A stretch of DNA of 64,000 bases from positions 4,712,001-4,776,000 of the forward strand of contig OZ245851.1 of NCBI GenBank assembly GCA_965228975.1, in the 5' to 3' direction. Both the position numbers and the translations under genes were made by a program. This stretch comes from JAJFJD01 sp965228975 (GTDB lineage: Bacteria; Pseudomonadota; Alphaproteobacteria; UBA8366). Under the pieces are notes generated by a model that did not search any database, had not been told where the DNA came from, and saw nothing but the letters and a program-made list of their open reading frames with translations. Positions 1 through 8,489 of this stretch are shown here, one piece after another; position 1 is the stretch's first letter, and each line of letters begins with the position of its first letter.

Positions 1-1
1 C

Positions 2-220
2 TTCTCGCGCTTCTACAAATGCTACTGGCGGCGGAAGGCGTATAAGGAAGGCGGCTACGGCTTTTTGCTGGCCCTATGTACCGCGCTGGAACCCGTGCTC
101 GCGCATCTGAAAGCCACGCTCGAGGAAATCCCGCGCCGCGAGGCAGAGAAGGCGGCCGCCGCGTCGGATGCCGCCTCGTCTGCCCCATCCGCCGACGCCG
201 CCACGCCCGCCAAAGGGTGA
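2..220 (+). CDS. Glycosyltransferase family 2-like protein, C-terminal end (partial)
   Basis: The open frame enters from the left edge and ends at TGA 218-220, giving 72 residues. The first 40 residues combine an aromatic and basic stretch (FYKCYWRRKAYKEGGYGF) with a hydrophobic helix. This resembles the membrane-proximal tail of WaaE/KdtX-type family 2 glycosyltransferases of lipopolysaccharide core synthesis. The last 30 residues are a low-complexity Ala/Ser/Asp tail. The catalytic domain lies outside the window, so the call rests on the tail alone and is an inference. Confidence 0.45.
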   Translation, partial: FSRFYKCYWRRKAYKEGGYGFLLALCTALEPVLAHLKATLEEIPRREAEKAAAASDAASSAPSADAATPAKG

Positions 221-425
221 AGCCGTCGGGTTCTCACCGAATTCCGTTGGTGTCTCGTAAGTGAGGGCGGACAGGATGCCGGAGAGTTAGGACGCCCTGC
301 CCGCCCTCGATGCGGGTGTAGATAATATGGCCAACTATCTCATCATCCCGCAAACTCGCTCGATCTCTGTATCGCCGCGGTGCCGTGTCGCGTGCAGCGC
401 CGCCGACAGTTATGCGCAATGCGGC

Positions 426-442
426 CTTAACCTTGGGTTAAG
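426..442. repeat. Short inverted repeat, 7-bp arms
   Basis: CTTAACC (426-432) and GGTTAAG (436-442) form a perfect stem with a 3-nt loop. It lies about 80 nt beyond the 3' end of the minus-strand gene at 520-1644, in the otherwise empty 221-519 gap between two gene ends. It could be a bidirectional terminator, but no T-tract follows on either strand. Confidence 0.35.
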
Positions 443-519
443 CGCCTGAATTTCAACCCTGTGACCGTGAAACTGTGCGCCAAATCGCCGCACGCGGTCA
501 ATGGCGGATCGCGGGCTGG

Positions 520-1644
520 TCAAGCGGCGTGCGCCAGCGCATGGACGGCGTCGCGGCGCGGCTGAACGCCTTTCAAGGTGCGCTCGACGAGGCCCTGCGT
601 TTCCAGCCACTTCACGTCGCGGGACAGGGTTTTCGCGCTCTTGCCCGCATAGGCGTCCGCCAGGCGCGGGCTGAGGCCGCGCAAGGCGCCGATCCGCACC
701 GGCGCGTCCTGCCGGCCGAGATCTTCCAGCAACACCCGCCGCCGCCGGTCGCCCGCCCGCTCCCTGCCCTCGAAGGCCTGCAGCACCACGTCGCGCCAGG
801 CGCTCTTCGTCTGCGCGTCGCGCAGCGCGCGGATCACGCCGCGCAGGCCGGCCGCCACGCCGTCGGCGGCATAGGCGGCGAAACCGATGGTGGCGCCCCC
901 GCCCTCCACCGCCTCGCTGGTCAGCTCCGCATACCGCTCGGCGGTCGCGCCGAAATGGATCGACGGCAGATGCGCCGCCAGCGGGGGCAACCCGGCCGCC
1001 CGCAACACGCGGTAGGCGGCGAGCCGGGCGGTGATCTCCGCGCCGTGGTTAAAGGGCCGCAGGACCAGCAGGAATTGATGTGCGGCGATCGCGCGCAGCA
1101 CGGCGGTCTGGAAGATCTCGTCCTTGCCCGGCACGAATTCGTGGCCGTTCAGCCAGTCGCAGAACTGCGTCAGCTTGCCCCAACTGCGGGGCGTGGCGAT
1201 CTGGTCCGCCAGGGACGCCGCCGCGACGGCCGCCGGCCCGGCCGACCGGGCAGGTCCGGCGGGCCCGCTCCCATCCGCCATCGCCGCCATTTGCGTCAGC
1301 GCCACCGCCTGCGCGATGTCGCCCGCCGCCTCGTTGTCGTGGCTGAGGGTCTGTGGCGTGATCGGCGCGTCCGGCTTCCGGTCGATCCCGTCGAACAGCG
1401 CCCCGACCGCCTCGGCCAGGTCCGCGCCGCCGGATGCCGCGATGATGTCCGGCCCGAACTCCGCCGCGGCGGTTGCCCGCGCCGCATTTGCGCGGATATC
1501 CGCGGTCAGCCGGTCCAGCGCGCCGGGGCCGAGCGGGAAGCCGCACAGCGTCTCGGCATAGGCCTCGATCCGGCCCAGATCGGTCCAGAACCGCTGTGGC
1601 GCGCGCTGCAGGTCCATGCGGTAGGAAAGCCAAGGGGTGAGCAT
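520..1644 (-). CDS. Degenerate Fic-fold protein with C-terminal winged-helix domain
   Basis: 374 aa, with ATG at 1644 preceded by GGGAGAAA. Residues about 155-275 follow the layout of a Fic domain: a helix ending HQF, the active-site loop, then a Y-x-L helix and a terminal helix. The signature HPFx(D/E)GNGRxxR is replaced by RPFNHGAEITAR at residues 196-207, so the catalytic His and the GNGR anion loop are missing. The last 50 residues read as a winged helix (SAKTLSRDVKWLETQGLVER). Fic-like plus HTH architectures (DUF1612/HTH_13 type) are known in alphaproteobacteria. I infer a DNA-binding regulator without AMPylation activity. It diverges from the gene at 1897, with a perfect dyad between them. 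Confidence 0.55.
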   Translation of the reverse strand: MLTPWLSYRMDLQRAPQRFWTDLGRIEAYAETLCGFPLGPGALDRLTADIRANAARATAAAEFGPDIIAASGGADLAEAVGALFDGIDRKPDAPITPQTLSHDNEAAGDIAQAVALTQMAAMADGSGPAGPARSAGPAAVAAASLADQIATPRSWGKLTQFCDWLNGHEFVPGKDEIFQTAVLRAIAAHQFLLVLRPFNHGAEITARLAAYRVLRAAGLPPLAAHLPSIHFGATAERYAELTSEAVEGGGATIGFAAYAADGVAAGLRGVIRALRDAQTKSAWRDVVLQAFEGRERAGDRRRRVLLEDLGRQDAPVRIGALRGLSPRLADAYAGKSAKTLSRDVKWLETQGLVERTLKGVQPRRDAVHALAHAA

Positions 1645-1800
1645 CGGGTTTCTCCCGCGTGTCGTGGCGGACTTTCTGTCCAGTGGCGCGACGATACTCC
1701 GCGAGGTTTATCAAACGGTTAACGGGTAAGCCGCCCAGAATCACCGGAAAAATGTCCACTTCCGCGCGGCATTGGGGGTGGAAATCGCCCGGCCGCTAAC

Positions 1801-1830
1801 CCAACGTTATTCTTGATGGGATAACGTTGG
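1801..1830. promoter_or_regulatory. Perfect 10-bp inverted repeat, candidate operator
   Basis: CCAACGTTAT (1801-1810) and ATAACGTTGG (1821-1830) are exact reverse complements separated by 10 bp. The dyad lies in the 252-bp divergent gap, 66 bp before the membrane-protein gene at 1897 and about 156 bp before the Fic/HTH gene. The arm-spacer-arm geometry fits a dimeric HTH site. The neighbouring winged-helix protein is the obvious candidate ligand, but this is inference. No T-tract supports a terminator. Confidence 0.5.
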
Positions 1831-1896
1831 GAAAATCCGGTAAATCAACAGGTTGGCAGGGATAATCGTTTCGGAACAGGAACGAAAGGCATCGGC

Positions 1897-2262
1897 ATGG
1901 ACCCGGATAAGCGCGCGCGACTGACCCGCCTGCTTTGGCGCGAGCGGCTGAAGTGGTTCCTGTGGCCGGGGCTGCTTCTCCTGGCGTTCGGCGTGTTTTA
2001 CGCGATCTGGCTCGCCGAATCGTGGACGCCGGGGCGGACCCTGAACGCCCAGTTCCTCGATCTGGAGGGCAGCCTGGAGCCCGGCACCGGTCCGCCGACC
2101 CGGATCATCGTCAAGACCGAAGAGGGACGCGAAGGCCTGCTGGCCGGCGCCCGCCATATCACGTTCCGCAAGGGCCGCGCGATCGTGGTGCGCGAGGAGA
2201 CGTCTGATATCTTCGGCCGCGTCCGCTACCGCTTCGTACGGCTCGCGGACCGGCCGGGCTAG
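1897..2262 (+). CDS. Hypothetical single-pass membrane protein
   Basis: 121 aa. A basic N-terminus (residues 1-18) is followed by one strong transmembrane helix (about 20-42, WFLWPGLLLLAFGVFYAIWL). A soluble C-terminal domain of about 75 residues is rich in beta-strand patterns. N-in topology is expected from the basic start. I do not recognise the family. It runs convergently into the dioxygenase gene, overlapping its stop by 4 nt, and diverges from the Fic/HTH gene with the 1801-1830 dyad upstream. Confidence 0.7.
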   Translation: MDPDKRARLTRLLWRERLKWFLWPGLLLLAFGVFYAIWLAESWTPGRTLNAQFLDLEGSLEPGTGPPTRIIVKTEEGREGLLAGARHITFRKGRAIVVREETSDIFGRVRYRFVRLADRPG

Positions 2263-3104
2263 ACCGGCACCGCCTGCCCGGCCGGGAATTCGAAGCCGGT
2301 GCGTTTCAGCATGCGCCGCGCCGCCGGATCGAAGGCTTCGCGGCGGTGCATCGTGGACGTGTTGTCATACATCACCAAATCGCCGGCCCGCCACGCGTGA
2401 CGGTAAACGAAATCAGGCCCGGTCGCGTGGTCCAACAAGGCGGCGTGCAGGTCCCGGCTCTCGTCCTCGCCCATTCCGTCGAACCGCACCGTATGGCTCG
2501 GGCTGAGATACAGCGATTTCCGGCCGAGCAGCGGATGGGTGCGGACCAGCGGGTGCGTCACCGGCGGCTTGGCGCGGCGCTGGTCGTCGGGCAGGGCGAT
2601 ATTCTGCGTTTCGACCGTGCGCTCGATGGAAAAGGTCTGTTGCAGCCCGGCGGCCCGCGCTTTCAAGGCCGGCGGCAGCGCGTCATAGGCCCGCGCGGTG
2701 TCGCAGAACCAGGTCGCCCCGCCCGCCTCCGGGACCTCGACGCCGTAGAGCAGCGTGGCGAAGACCGGCGCCGCCGAATAGGCCTGATCCGTATGCCAGG
2801 CCAGCTCGCCGTCACCCAGCTCGCCCATGACCTTGCCGTCTTCCTCGATGTTGGATATCCGCATGATCTCGGGCCGCGCCGCGTCGTTGAACTGCGCCCG
2901 CACATGCACGAAAAGCGGCCCGAACCGCCGCGTGAACCTTACCAATGCGTCGTCCGACAGCGCCTGATCGCGAAACACCGCGACCTTATGCGCCAGCCAC
3001 ACATCGCGCAGGCCGTCGATCTCCGCCTCGGTCAAGGCGGCGAGATCGATATTCGGAAACTCGGCGACGAAACCCGGTCCGATGATCCGATGGTCGAGAG
3101 GCAT
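2259..3104 (-). CDS. TauD/TfdA family Fe(II)/2-oxoglutarate dioxygenase
   Basis: 281 aa from ATG 3104, which has GGGGGA five nt upstream. An in-frame GTG at 3131 lacks a ribosome site. The HxD iron ligands are H104 and D106 (AWHTDQAY), the distal His is in the C-terminal STMHRREAFDP, and the 2-oxoglutarate Arg is in MLKRTGFEF. These are the canonical TauD-fold positions. Members hydroxylate taurine, alkyl sulfates, 2,4-D and similar small acids. The substrate cannot be read from the sequence and no sulfonate transporter or regulator is adjacent. The start NHRIIGPGF-type motif fits the alpha-ketoglutarate dioxygenase group. Confidence 0.9.
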   Translation of the reverse strand: MPLDHRIIGPGFVAEFPNIDLAALTEAEIDGLRDVWLAHKVAVFRDQALSDDALVRFTRRFGPLFVHVRAQFNDAARPEIMRISNIEEDGKVMGELGDGELAWHTDQAYSAAPVFATLLYGVEVPEAGGATWFCDTARAYDALPPALKARAAGLQQTFSIERTVETQNIALPDDQRRAKPPVTHPLVRTHPLLGRKSLYLSPSHTVRFDGMGEDESRDLHAALLDHATGPDFVYRHAWRAGDLVMYDNTSTMHRREAFDPAARRMLKRTGFEFPAGQAVPV

Positions 3105-3383
3105 GCTTTCCCCCGGCACGGCGATTGGCACCGAACCATCATAGCGCGACCGCCGGTCCCGCGTGAAACGCGCACTGCCGGACGGGGAGTGAAGGAAAGA
3201 AAAGGTGCCACGCGCGGGGGGAGAGTGGTGGGGAAACGCGCAGCACCAGGAGTGTGTTGAGGGGGAGTCTCAGCTTCTGGAGGCTGTTAGCTACAATATG
3301 GTTAATAATATGGGAATTGTAAGGGGCAGGGGACAGACTTGCGCAATACCGGCGGATTCCTGCCAGGCCGGGCCGCGCGGTGC

Positions 3384-4313
3384 TTATTCGATGCCGTCCA
3401 TGGCGGACATGCTGTCCACGTCGATGTCGAAACCGACCGATACGGTGGACGCAACATGGTTTACGGCGGACATCACCATCGCGAGGAGCGTGCCGAACTT
3501 CGAGGCCGCGTCGGTCTCTTCGCCGGTCGAGTCCAAGCTGCTGATATTCTTAAAGTTTCGGCTTTCTGCCGACGGCCGGCCGTCCCGGCCGGTCACATGG
3601 GTGAGGGCTGCGACCTGGAAGCCATGGTCGGCGGCCGCCCGATAGCCCGGATTGCGTTCCCGGATGGTCTCGATCGCCGCCTGCGCCGACGGAAGAGCGC
3701 GCGGGCACGGCTCGCCCGCCAGTTCGAACGCCAGGGCATTGTCGTTATCCATGCACAGCCGCGCCTTCGCCGCCGCATGATGCCCGTGGCTCTTTAACTC
3801 CCTGGCATTCTTCAACATTTTGCAGTTTTCGTCGGTCCAGGTTGAGCCGAGGCTGAAGCCGAAGCCGGTGCCTTGCCCGCCGCCGGCCGAGGACCCCATG
3901 CAGGTATCGTCGGCGGACCCGAGGAAGACGGGGGCCGCCGCGGCCGCCGCGTCGTTGTTGCCCTCCGCCGTGACGGTGGACTCGCCGCCGCGGTCAACGC
4001 TTAGACCGGTGATCGTCTCGGCATCCGCGGGCTCGGACGGGGGGCTGCCGTCGCCGGACGCCGTGTTTTCGGCCACGGCCTGTTTCCCGCCATCGCCCGC
4101 GCCGGTATTCTTTGCAGCGGAACTATTAACCGTATTAATACTTGCGGTTTGAGCGGATTTTGTCTTGGCCTTGGAAAATTCGATTTGGGACAGGCTGACG
4201 GTCGCGCGTGGTGTCGCATCCGCCCCGCCGCCGTCTCCGGCGTAGACGATACTCGCCATGAAAATCAATAAGATAAGCGAAAATGCCGCAATGATTGTGT
4301 TGGCCTTCACCAT
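3384..4313 (-). CDS. Secreted protein of unknown function with paired cysteines
   Basis: 309 aa from ATG 4313 (GGAG eight nt upstream); a TTG 15 nt earlier is in frame but less likely. A signal peptide (residues 1-25, ending VYA) precedes a low-complexity Ala/Gly/Asp/Thr region to about residue 125. Next comes a compact module with four Cys (DDTCMG, DENCKMLKN, ARLCMD, GEPCPR) and Gly-rich GGGQGTGFGFSLGS. The C-terminal third is mixed polar. I recall similar TWTDENCxMLKNARE modules in prophage or conjugation-related proteins but cannot confirm this. Two disulfides in the periplasm are plausible. It stands alone in an AT-richer patch. Confidence 0.6.
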   Translation of the reverse strand: MVKANTIIAAFSLILLIFMASIVYAGDGGGADATPRATVSLSQIEFSKAKTKSAQTASINTVNSSAAKNTGAGDGGKQAVAENTASGDGSPPSEPADAETITGLSVDRGGESTVTAEGNNDAAAAAAPVFLGSADDTCMGSSAGGGQGTGFGFSLGSTWTDENCKMLKNARELKSHGHHAAAKARLCMDNDNALAFELAGEPCPRALPSAQAAIETIRERNPGYRAAADHGFQVAALTHVTGRDGRPSAESRNFKNISSLDSTGEETDAASKFGTLLAMVMSAVNHVASTVSVGFDIDVDSMSAMDGIE

Positions 4314-4550
4314 AATCGATGCTCCCAAGGGCTGCCGCTTTTATGCTGGAAAAGCGCTTTCTGCGCTGAGTAATCAGCCGCGGCTTGAACCACAATCCTA
4401 ATTATTCAAAGGAGCATGCAACTATTTCGGGACACTTCCTATAGTACTTTTGTGTATAAAATTTGATCATTGCGCGTCATGTTTCGCGGGGATTGCGTTG
4501 CATTGCCGCGAATACTGGTCGGGATTCCCTATCCGGTGGTCCGGAGAGAT

Positions 4551-6110
4551 CTATCCCCGCGCCATGACCCGCCGGTAGCTCAGCGCTTCGGCCACATGCA
4601 CCCGCCGCACGTCCGCCTCGCCTTCCAGATCCGCCAATGTCCGCGCCACCCGCAGCACGCGGTGATAGCCGCGCGCGCTCAGCTTCAGGCGGTCCGCGGC
4701 GTCGGTGAGCAGGGCGCGGCCGTCGGGGTCGGGGGCGGCGATGTCTTCCAGCAGCGCGCCGTCGGCTTCGGCGTTGGTGGCCACCGGCTGGCCGAATTTC
4801 CCGTAGCGCGCGGTCTGGATCGCGCGGGCCTTTGCCACCCGGGCGGCGACATCGGCGCTGGTCTCGGCGGGCGGCGGCAGCGACAGGTCGGCGGCGCTGA
4901 CCGCGGGCACGTCCACATGCAGGTCGATGCGGTCGAACAGCGGACCGGAGATCTTCGCCTGGTAGTCCTGCGCGCAGCGCGGCGCGCGGGCGCAGGCGAG
5001 CGCCGGGTCGTCGAGATGGCCGCAGCGGCAGGGGTTCATCGCCGCGACCAGCTGGAACCGCGCGGGATAGGTGACATGCGCGTTGGCGCGGGCGACGGCG
5101 GCGCGCCCGGTTTCCATCGGCTGGCGCAGGGATTCCAGCGTCTGGCGGGAGAATTCGGGCAATTCGTCCAGGAACAGCACCCCGTGATGCGCGAGCGTGA
5201 TCTCGCCCGGCTTGGCGCGCATGCCGCCGCCGACCATCGCCGGCAGCGACGCCGAATGATGCGGATCGCGGAACGGCCGCCGCCGGGTGATCGCGCCGTC
5301 GGAGAGGAGGCCCGCGACGCTCTGCACCATGCTGACCTCCAGCGCTTCCTTCGGTTGCAGCGGCGGCAGCAAGCCCGGCAGCCGTTGCGCCAGCATCGAC
5401 TTTCCCGCGCCCGGCGGCCCCATCATCAGCAGGTTATGCGCGCCCGCCGCGGCCACCTCCAGCGCGCGCTTGGCGGTTTCCTGCCCCTTGATGTCGGCCA
5501 GGTCGGGCAGCGGCGCGTCGTCGTCGCGCAGTTCCGGCGCGGGCGGCGTCAGGGTCTGCGTACCCTTCATGTGGTTGATCAGAGACAGCAGCGTCGCCGG
5601 CGCGAGGATCGCCACGTCGCCCGCCCAGGCCGCCTCGCCGCCGCAGGATTCCGGGCAGATCAGGCCGAGGCCCGCGGCATGCGCGCCGATCGCCGCCGGC
5701 AGCACGCCGGAGACGCGGGCGATCGCGCCGTCCAGCCCCAACTCGCCGAGCGCCGCGTAGCCGCTCAGCGCGTCGTCCGGCAGCACGTCCATCGCGGCGA
5801 GCAGGCCGAGCGCGATCGGCAGGTCGAAATGGCTGCCCTCCTTCAGCACGTCGGCGGGCGACAGGTTCACGGTGATCCGTTTGGGCGGCAGGCCGAGGCC
5901 GAGCGCGGCCAATGCCGAGCGCACCCGCTCGCGGCTTTCCGCCACCGCCTTGTCCGGCAATCCGACCACGGTGAAGGCGGGCAGGCCGTTGGCCATCGTC
6001 ACCTGGACGTCGATCGGCAGCGTGTCGATGCCCTGGAAGGCAACGGTGTTCACATGCGCAACGATGGCGGCGCGCTCCCTTGGGTGAAAGGCCGGTTGGG
6101 CGGCCATCAT
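4551..6110 (-). CDS. comM: YifB/ComM family Mg-chelatase-like AAA+ ATPase
   Basis: 519 aa as drawn. An N-terminal Lon-like fold domain (to about residue 180) carries the family's AFQGIDTLPIDVQV start. It is followed by an AAA+ module with Walker A GPPGAGKS, Walker B VLFLDELPEF, and a zinc-knuckle-like CRCGHLDDPALACARAPRC. ComM homologues are hexameric helicases that promote branch migration during natural transformation. The start is uncertain: the ATG pair at 6110/6107 has no ribosome site, whereas AAGGGAG lies about 30 nt further in, just before the conserved VAHVNTVAFQG. The true protein may therefore begin 14-18 residues later. Confidence 0.93.
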   Translation of the reverse strand: MMAAQPAFHPRERAAIVAHVNTVAFQGIDTLPIDVQVTMANGLPAFTVVGLPDKAVAESRERVRSALAALGLGLPPKRITVNLSPADVLKEGSHFDLPIALGLLAAMDVLPDDALSGYAALGELGLDGAIARVSGVLPAAIGAHAAGLGLICPESCGGEAAWAGDVAILAPATLLSLINHMKGTQTLTPPAPELRDDDAPLPDLADIKGQETAKRALEVAAAGAHNLLMMGPPGAGKSMLAQRLPGLLPPLQPKEALEVSMVQSVAGLLSDGAITRRRPFRDPHHSASLPAMVGGGMRAKPGEITLAHHGVLFLDELPEFSRQTLESLRQPMETGRAAVARANAHVTYPARFQLVAAMNPCRCGHLDDPALACARAPRCAQDYQAKISGPLFDRIDLHVDVPAVSAADLSLPPPAETSADVAARVAKARAIQTARYGKFGQPVATNAEADGALLEDIAAPDPDGRALLTDAADRLKLSARGYHRVLRVARTLADLEGEADVRRVHVAEALSYRRVMARG

Positions 6111-6347
6111 ACCAATTCAAAGGAGAGACAAACAGTGCGTGGTTCAATTGTAGGGTGGCAGTGGCGCGTCCGGCAGCCCGAAATTCGGCGACTCGCATCG
6201 CCGCATGCTATATCCAGAGGTAGCGGTGACGAAAAAAAATTCGCCTAAAGGGCGGCGATTTGGGTGCGAATCAAGCGATTTCGTTACCGAAATATTAATA
6301 ACTGCGCGGCACTCTACACAAATGCTGCACAAAAGGCCCACTGTCTG

Positions 6348-6845
6348 ATGGTCCAGATGGCGGAACGGATATCATCGCCGATTAGCCTCCCGATCCCGGA
6401 GGATTGCCACGCCAAGGTGAGGGCGGGGCATGAATATTGGCTGTCGAAACACCCGGAAACAGGGCTTCCGGGACGGCAACATATCGACCCTGTCGATATT
6501 CCCGAACTGCTGCCCAACATCTGGCTGATCGACGTGGCGCGGAATCCATATCGCTTCAAGTTCCGGCTGCTTGGCACGCAGGTGGTCAACTATGCCGGCG
6601 AGGACAATACCGGACGCTGGTTCGACGAGCGTTGGCCCGATTATGACCCTAGCGTGTTTATCGACGTGGTGGAGTCGCGTCAGCCCACCTGGGCGCGGGG
6701 CCGGTCCAAGATGCGGCCGGAAAAAGACTATTACGAGATGGAACGGGTCCGCTTTCCGCTCGCGTCCGATGGGGAAAAAGTCGATATGATCCTGGCGCTG
6801 ACCGTCTTCTTCGACAGCAAGGGTCAGGAAATCCTCCAGGGATAG
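6348..6845 (+). CDS. PAS domain-containing protein
   Basis: 165 aa. The whole protein is one PAS_5-type sensory domain: HPETGLPGRQHIDPVDIPELLPNIWLIDV, then RFKFRLLGTQVVNYAGEDNTGRWFDE and FPLASDGEKVDMILALTVFF. Stand-alone proteins of this group are abundant in Rhodospirillales and are thought to bind a small ligand or cofactor. No output domain is present. I chose ATG 6348, with AAGG upstream; an upstream in-frame ATG at 6264 would add an atypical extension. It diverges from comM. Confidence 0.8.
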   Translation: MVQMAERISSPISLPIPEDCHAKVRAGHEYWLSKHPETGLPGRQHIDPVDIPELLPNIWLIDVARNPYRFKFRLLGTQVVNYAGEDNTGRWFDERWPDYDPSVFIDVVESRQPTWARGRSKMRPEKDYYEMERVRFPLASDGEKVDMILALTVFFDSKGQEILQG

Positions 6846-6903
6846 CCGCGCCGCCTTCTGAGCCGCGGCATCGCCGGGCCACACCGTGCTAGGCTGCGCC
6901 GCG

Positions 6904-7206
6904 ATGATCCGCTTACCTCTCATATTTGCCGCTTTTCTGTTGGCCGCGGCCGCTGCTTGGGCCGGCGGTTCGGCCGCCGACCCTCAGGATTTGGCGGCAT
7001 GCCGGGCGGCTTTGGACCGCGATTTGGCGCGGCTGCAGCGGGAGCGCGAGACGATCCAGGCGATGTTCGACGCCGATGCCGCCGCGGTCGATGCGGCCGA
7101 TTTCACCCTGCGGAAGGCGGAACGGGAGATTTTGGCGGATCTGGCGGCGGAACGAGCCGACGCCGAGGCGCGCTACGCGCGCTGCCGGAGCGACGCCATA
7201 CGCTAG
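6904..7206 (+). CDS. Small exported coiled-coil protein
   Basis: 100 aa from ATG 6904 (an upstream ATG at 6886 would add six residues). A signal peptide (MIRLPLIFAAFLLAAAAAWA) is followed by about 75 highly charged residues of continuous helix with heptad spacing and two Cys (AACRAAL, ARCRSD) near the ends of the helix, so a disulfide is possible. I do not recognise the family. Its stop codon lies in a 14-bp tandem repeat. Confidence 0.6.
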   Translation: MIRLPLIFAAFLLAAAAAWAGGSAADPQDLAACRAALDRDLARLQRERETIQAMFDADAAAVDAADFTLRKAEREILADLAAERADAEARYARCRSDAIR

Positions 7207-7230
7207 TCCGGTCATCCTAGTCCGGTCATT
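7203..7230. repeat. Two-copy 14-bp tandem repeat
   Basis: CTAGTCCGGTCATC is followed directly by CTAGTCCGGTCATT. The first copy contains the stop codon of the small exported protein. It looks like a slipped-strand duplication with no evident function. Confidence 0.6.
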
Positions 7231-7352
7231 CGGCGGCCGGTCAACGCCAAGCTTGCACTTTTCTGAAATCTTTGTTATATTACAATGGGTTAGTAGGCAA
7301 TTCTTGCCCATCACCGGGTAAATTTTGCCGGGTATGGTTTGAGAAGGCACGC

Positions 7353-8447
7353 ATGGCCGACTTTTCGCGTTTGAATGCTCTCAGCCTGAGTTTGTTTTCC
7401 GCGTTGCCGGGCGCGTCCACGTCGGGCAGCCTGCTGGCGGCGGCCCGGGCCGGCGCTTCGGCCGCTCGGGCCCGCTCGGTCGAGGGTGTCGACTTCACGA
7501 ATATCGAGGGTAAGGCGCGGCTCGCGGAGCAGCGCGCCAAGAATTTCAGCCGGTTGTCCTCCAAGCTGGAGCGCACGACCGCGGCGGTGACCGACGCACG
7601 CGACACGTTGGTCGATCTCAAGAAAATTTTGAGCGATATGCGAAAGCAGATCGTCCTGGCCCAAAGCGGAACGATCGACGATACCCAGCGCGCGGTGCAT
7701 GCCGACACGTTCGATCAACTGCTTGGCCAGCTGAACATCAAGGTGCGCAACGCGGGCGGCATCGAGGGGAATATCATCGGCAGCTCGATCCGCGACGTTT
7801 TCACGCCCGGCACGCTGACCTATAAGACGAAGCCCGACAGCCCCATCGACCAGACGATCACCGGCATCTTTTCCGGCAGCGACTATTTCATTACCGATGG
7901 CGACGGCAATAACCACTATCCAGGCATCTTCGGCGCGACCCTGACCAAATTCCCGACCGATTTCGGCGACGAAGGCCAAATCGTCGCGGATACCGACACC
8001 GTCGTATACGACCCCGATACCGGCTCGATCTCCCTCACCCGCGACGGCGAGGCGTCGCCGTATCTCAGCGGCACGTTGCAGCGCAAGGGACTGGGTGTCC
8101 TGAACTCCTTCCTCTACGGCAACTTCACCGACCCGGCTAAGTTGGATGACGCGCTGGCGGATCTCGATGCCGCGTCGGCCACGCTGCGGTTCGACATCAC
8201 CATCATCGAAACGCAGCTTGCCAAGGTGACGGCGCATCGCGACTTCAACGCCAAGATGATCGAAGAGCACAATGCGCTGGCCAGCAATGTCGAGCAACAA
8301 GCGCTTTTGGAAGAGACGCAAAAGGCGCTGGACGCGCAGAAGCAAACGCTGCTGTTCAACAACCTGCTGCAATCCGCGCTGTCCTTCGACGGCGGAGGCA
8401 ATTTGCTGTCGCTCTCGATCCAGCGGCAATTCGACGAAAGCTTCTGA
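7353..8447 (+). CDS. Flagellin-like protein
   Basis: 364 aa, ATG 7353 with GAGAAGG upstream. Helical N-terminal (about 45-140) and C-terminal (about 270-355) regions flank a beta-rich, Gly/Asp/Thr-rich middle, the layout of flagellins. Residues DTLVDLKKILSDMRKQIVLAQSGT...FDQLLGQL match the flagellin segment that usually reads LxRMRELAVQAxNGT...EFDQLL. The C-terminal helix pair ending LLQS...NLLSL resembles the flagellin D0 end. The first 40 residues do not match the usual flagellin start, and no flagellar genes are nearby. It could be a divergent flagellin, a hook-associated protein or a non-flagellar relative. Confidence 0.5.
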   Translation: MADFSRLNALSLSLFSALPGASTSGSLLAAARAGASAARARSVEGVDFTNIEGKARLAEQRAKNFSRLSSKLERTTAAVTDARDTLVDLKKILSDMRKQIVLAQSGTIDDTQRAVHADTFDQLLGQLNIKVRNAGGIEGNIIGSSIRDVFTPGTLTYKTKPDSPIDQTITGIFSGSDYFITDGDGNNHYPGIFGATLTKFPTDFGDEGQIVADTDTVVYDPDTGSISLTRDGEASPYLSGTLQRKGLGVLNSFLYGNFTDPAKLDDALADLDAASATLRFDITIIETQLAKVTAHRDFNAKMIEEHNALASNVEQQALLEETQKALDAQKQTLLFNNLLQSALSFDGGGNLLSLSIQRQFDESF

Positions 8448-8489
8448 TCTTTCCGGTGGCCGCCCGGCGGCGGCGCGCCTGCAAACCGC

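Noticed and set aside
234..419. Minus-strand 61-codon frame with faint RelE/ParE toxin resemblance (DDEIVGHIIYTRIEGGQGVL)
   Set aside because: Only the C-terminal pattern is suggestive, there is no antitoxin partner and no ribosome site. It could be a toxin remnant but is not supportable as a gene.
4470..6248. A 592-codon plus-strand open frame opposite comM
   Set aside because: An Arg/Gln/His-rich antisense shadow, while the minus strand encodes an unmistakable AAA ATPase.
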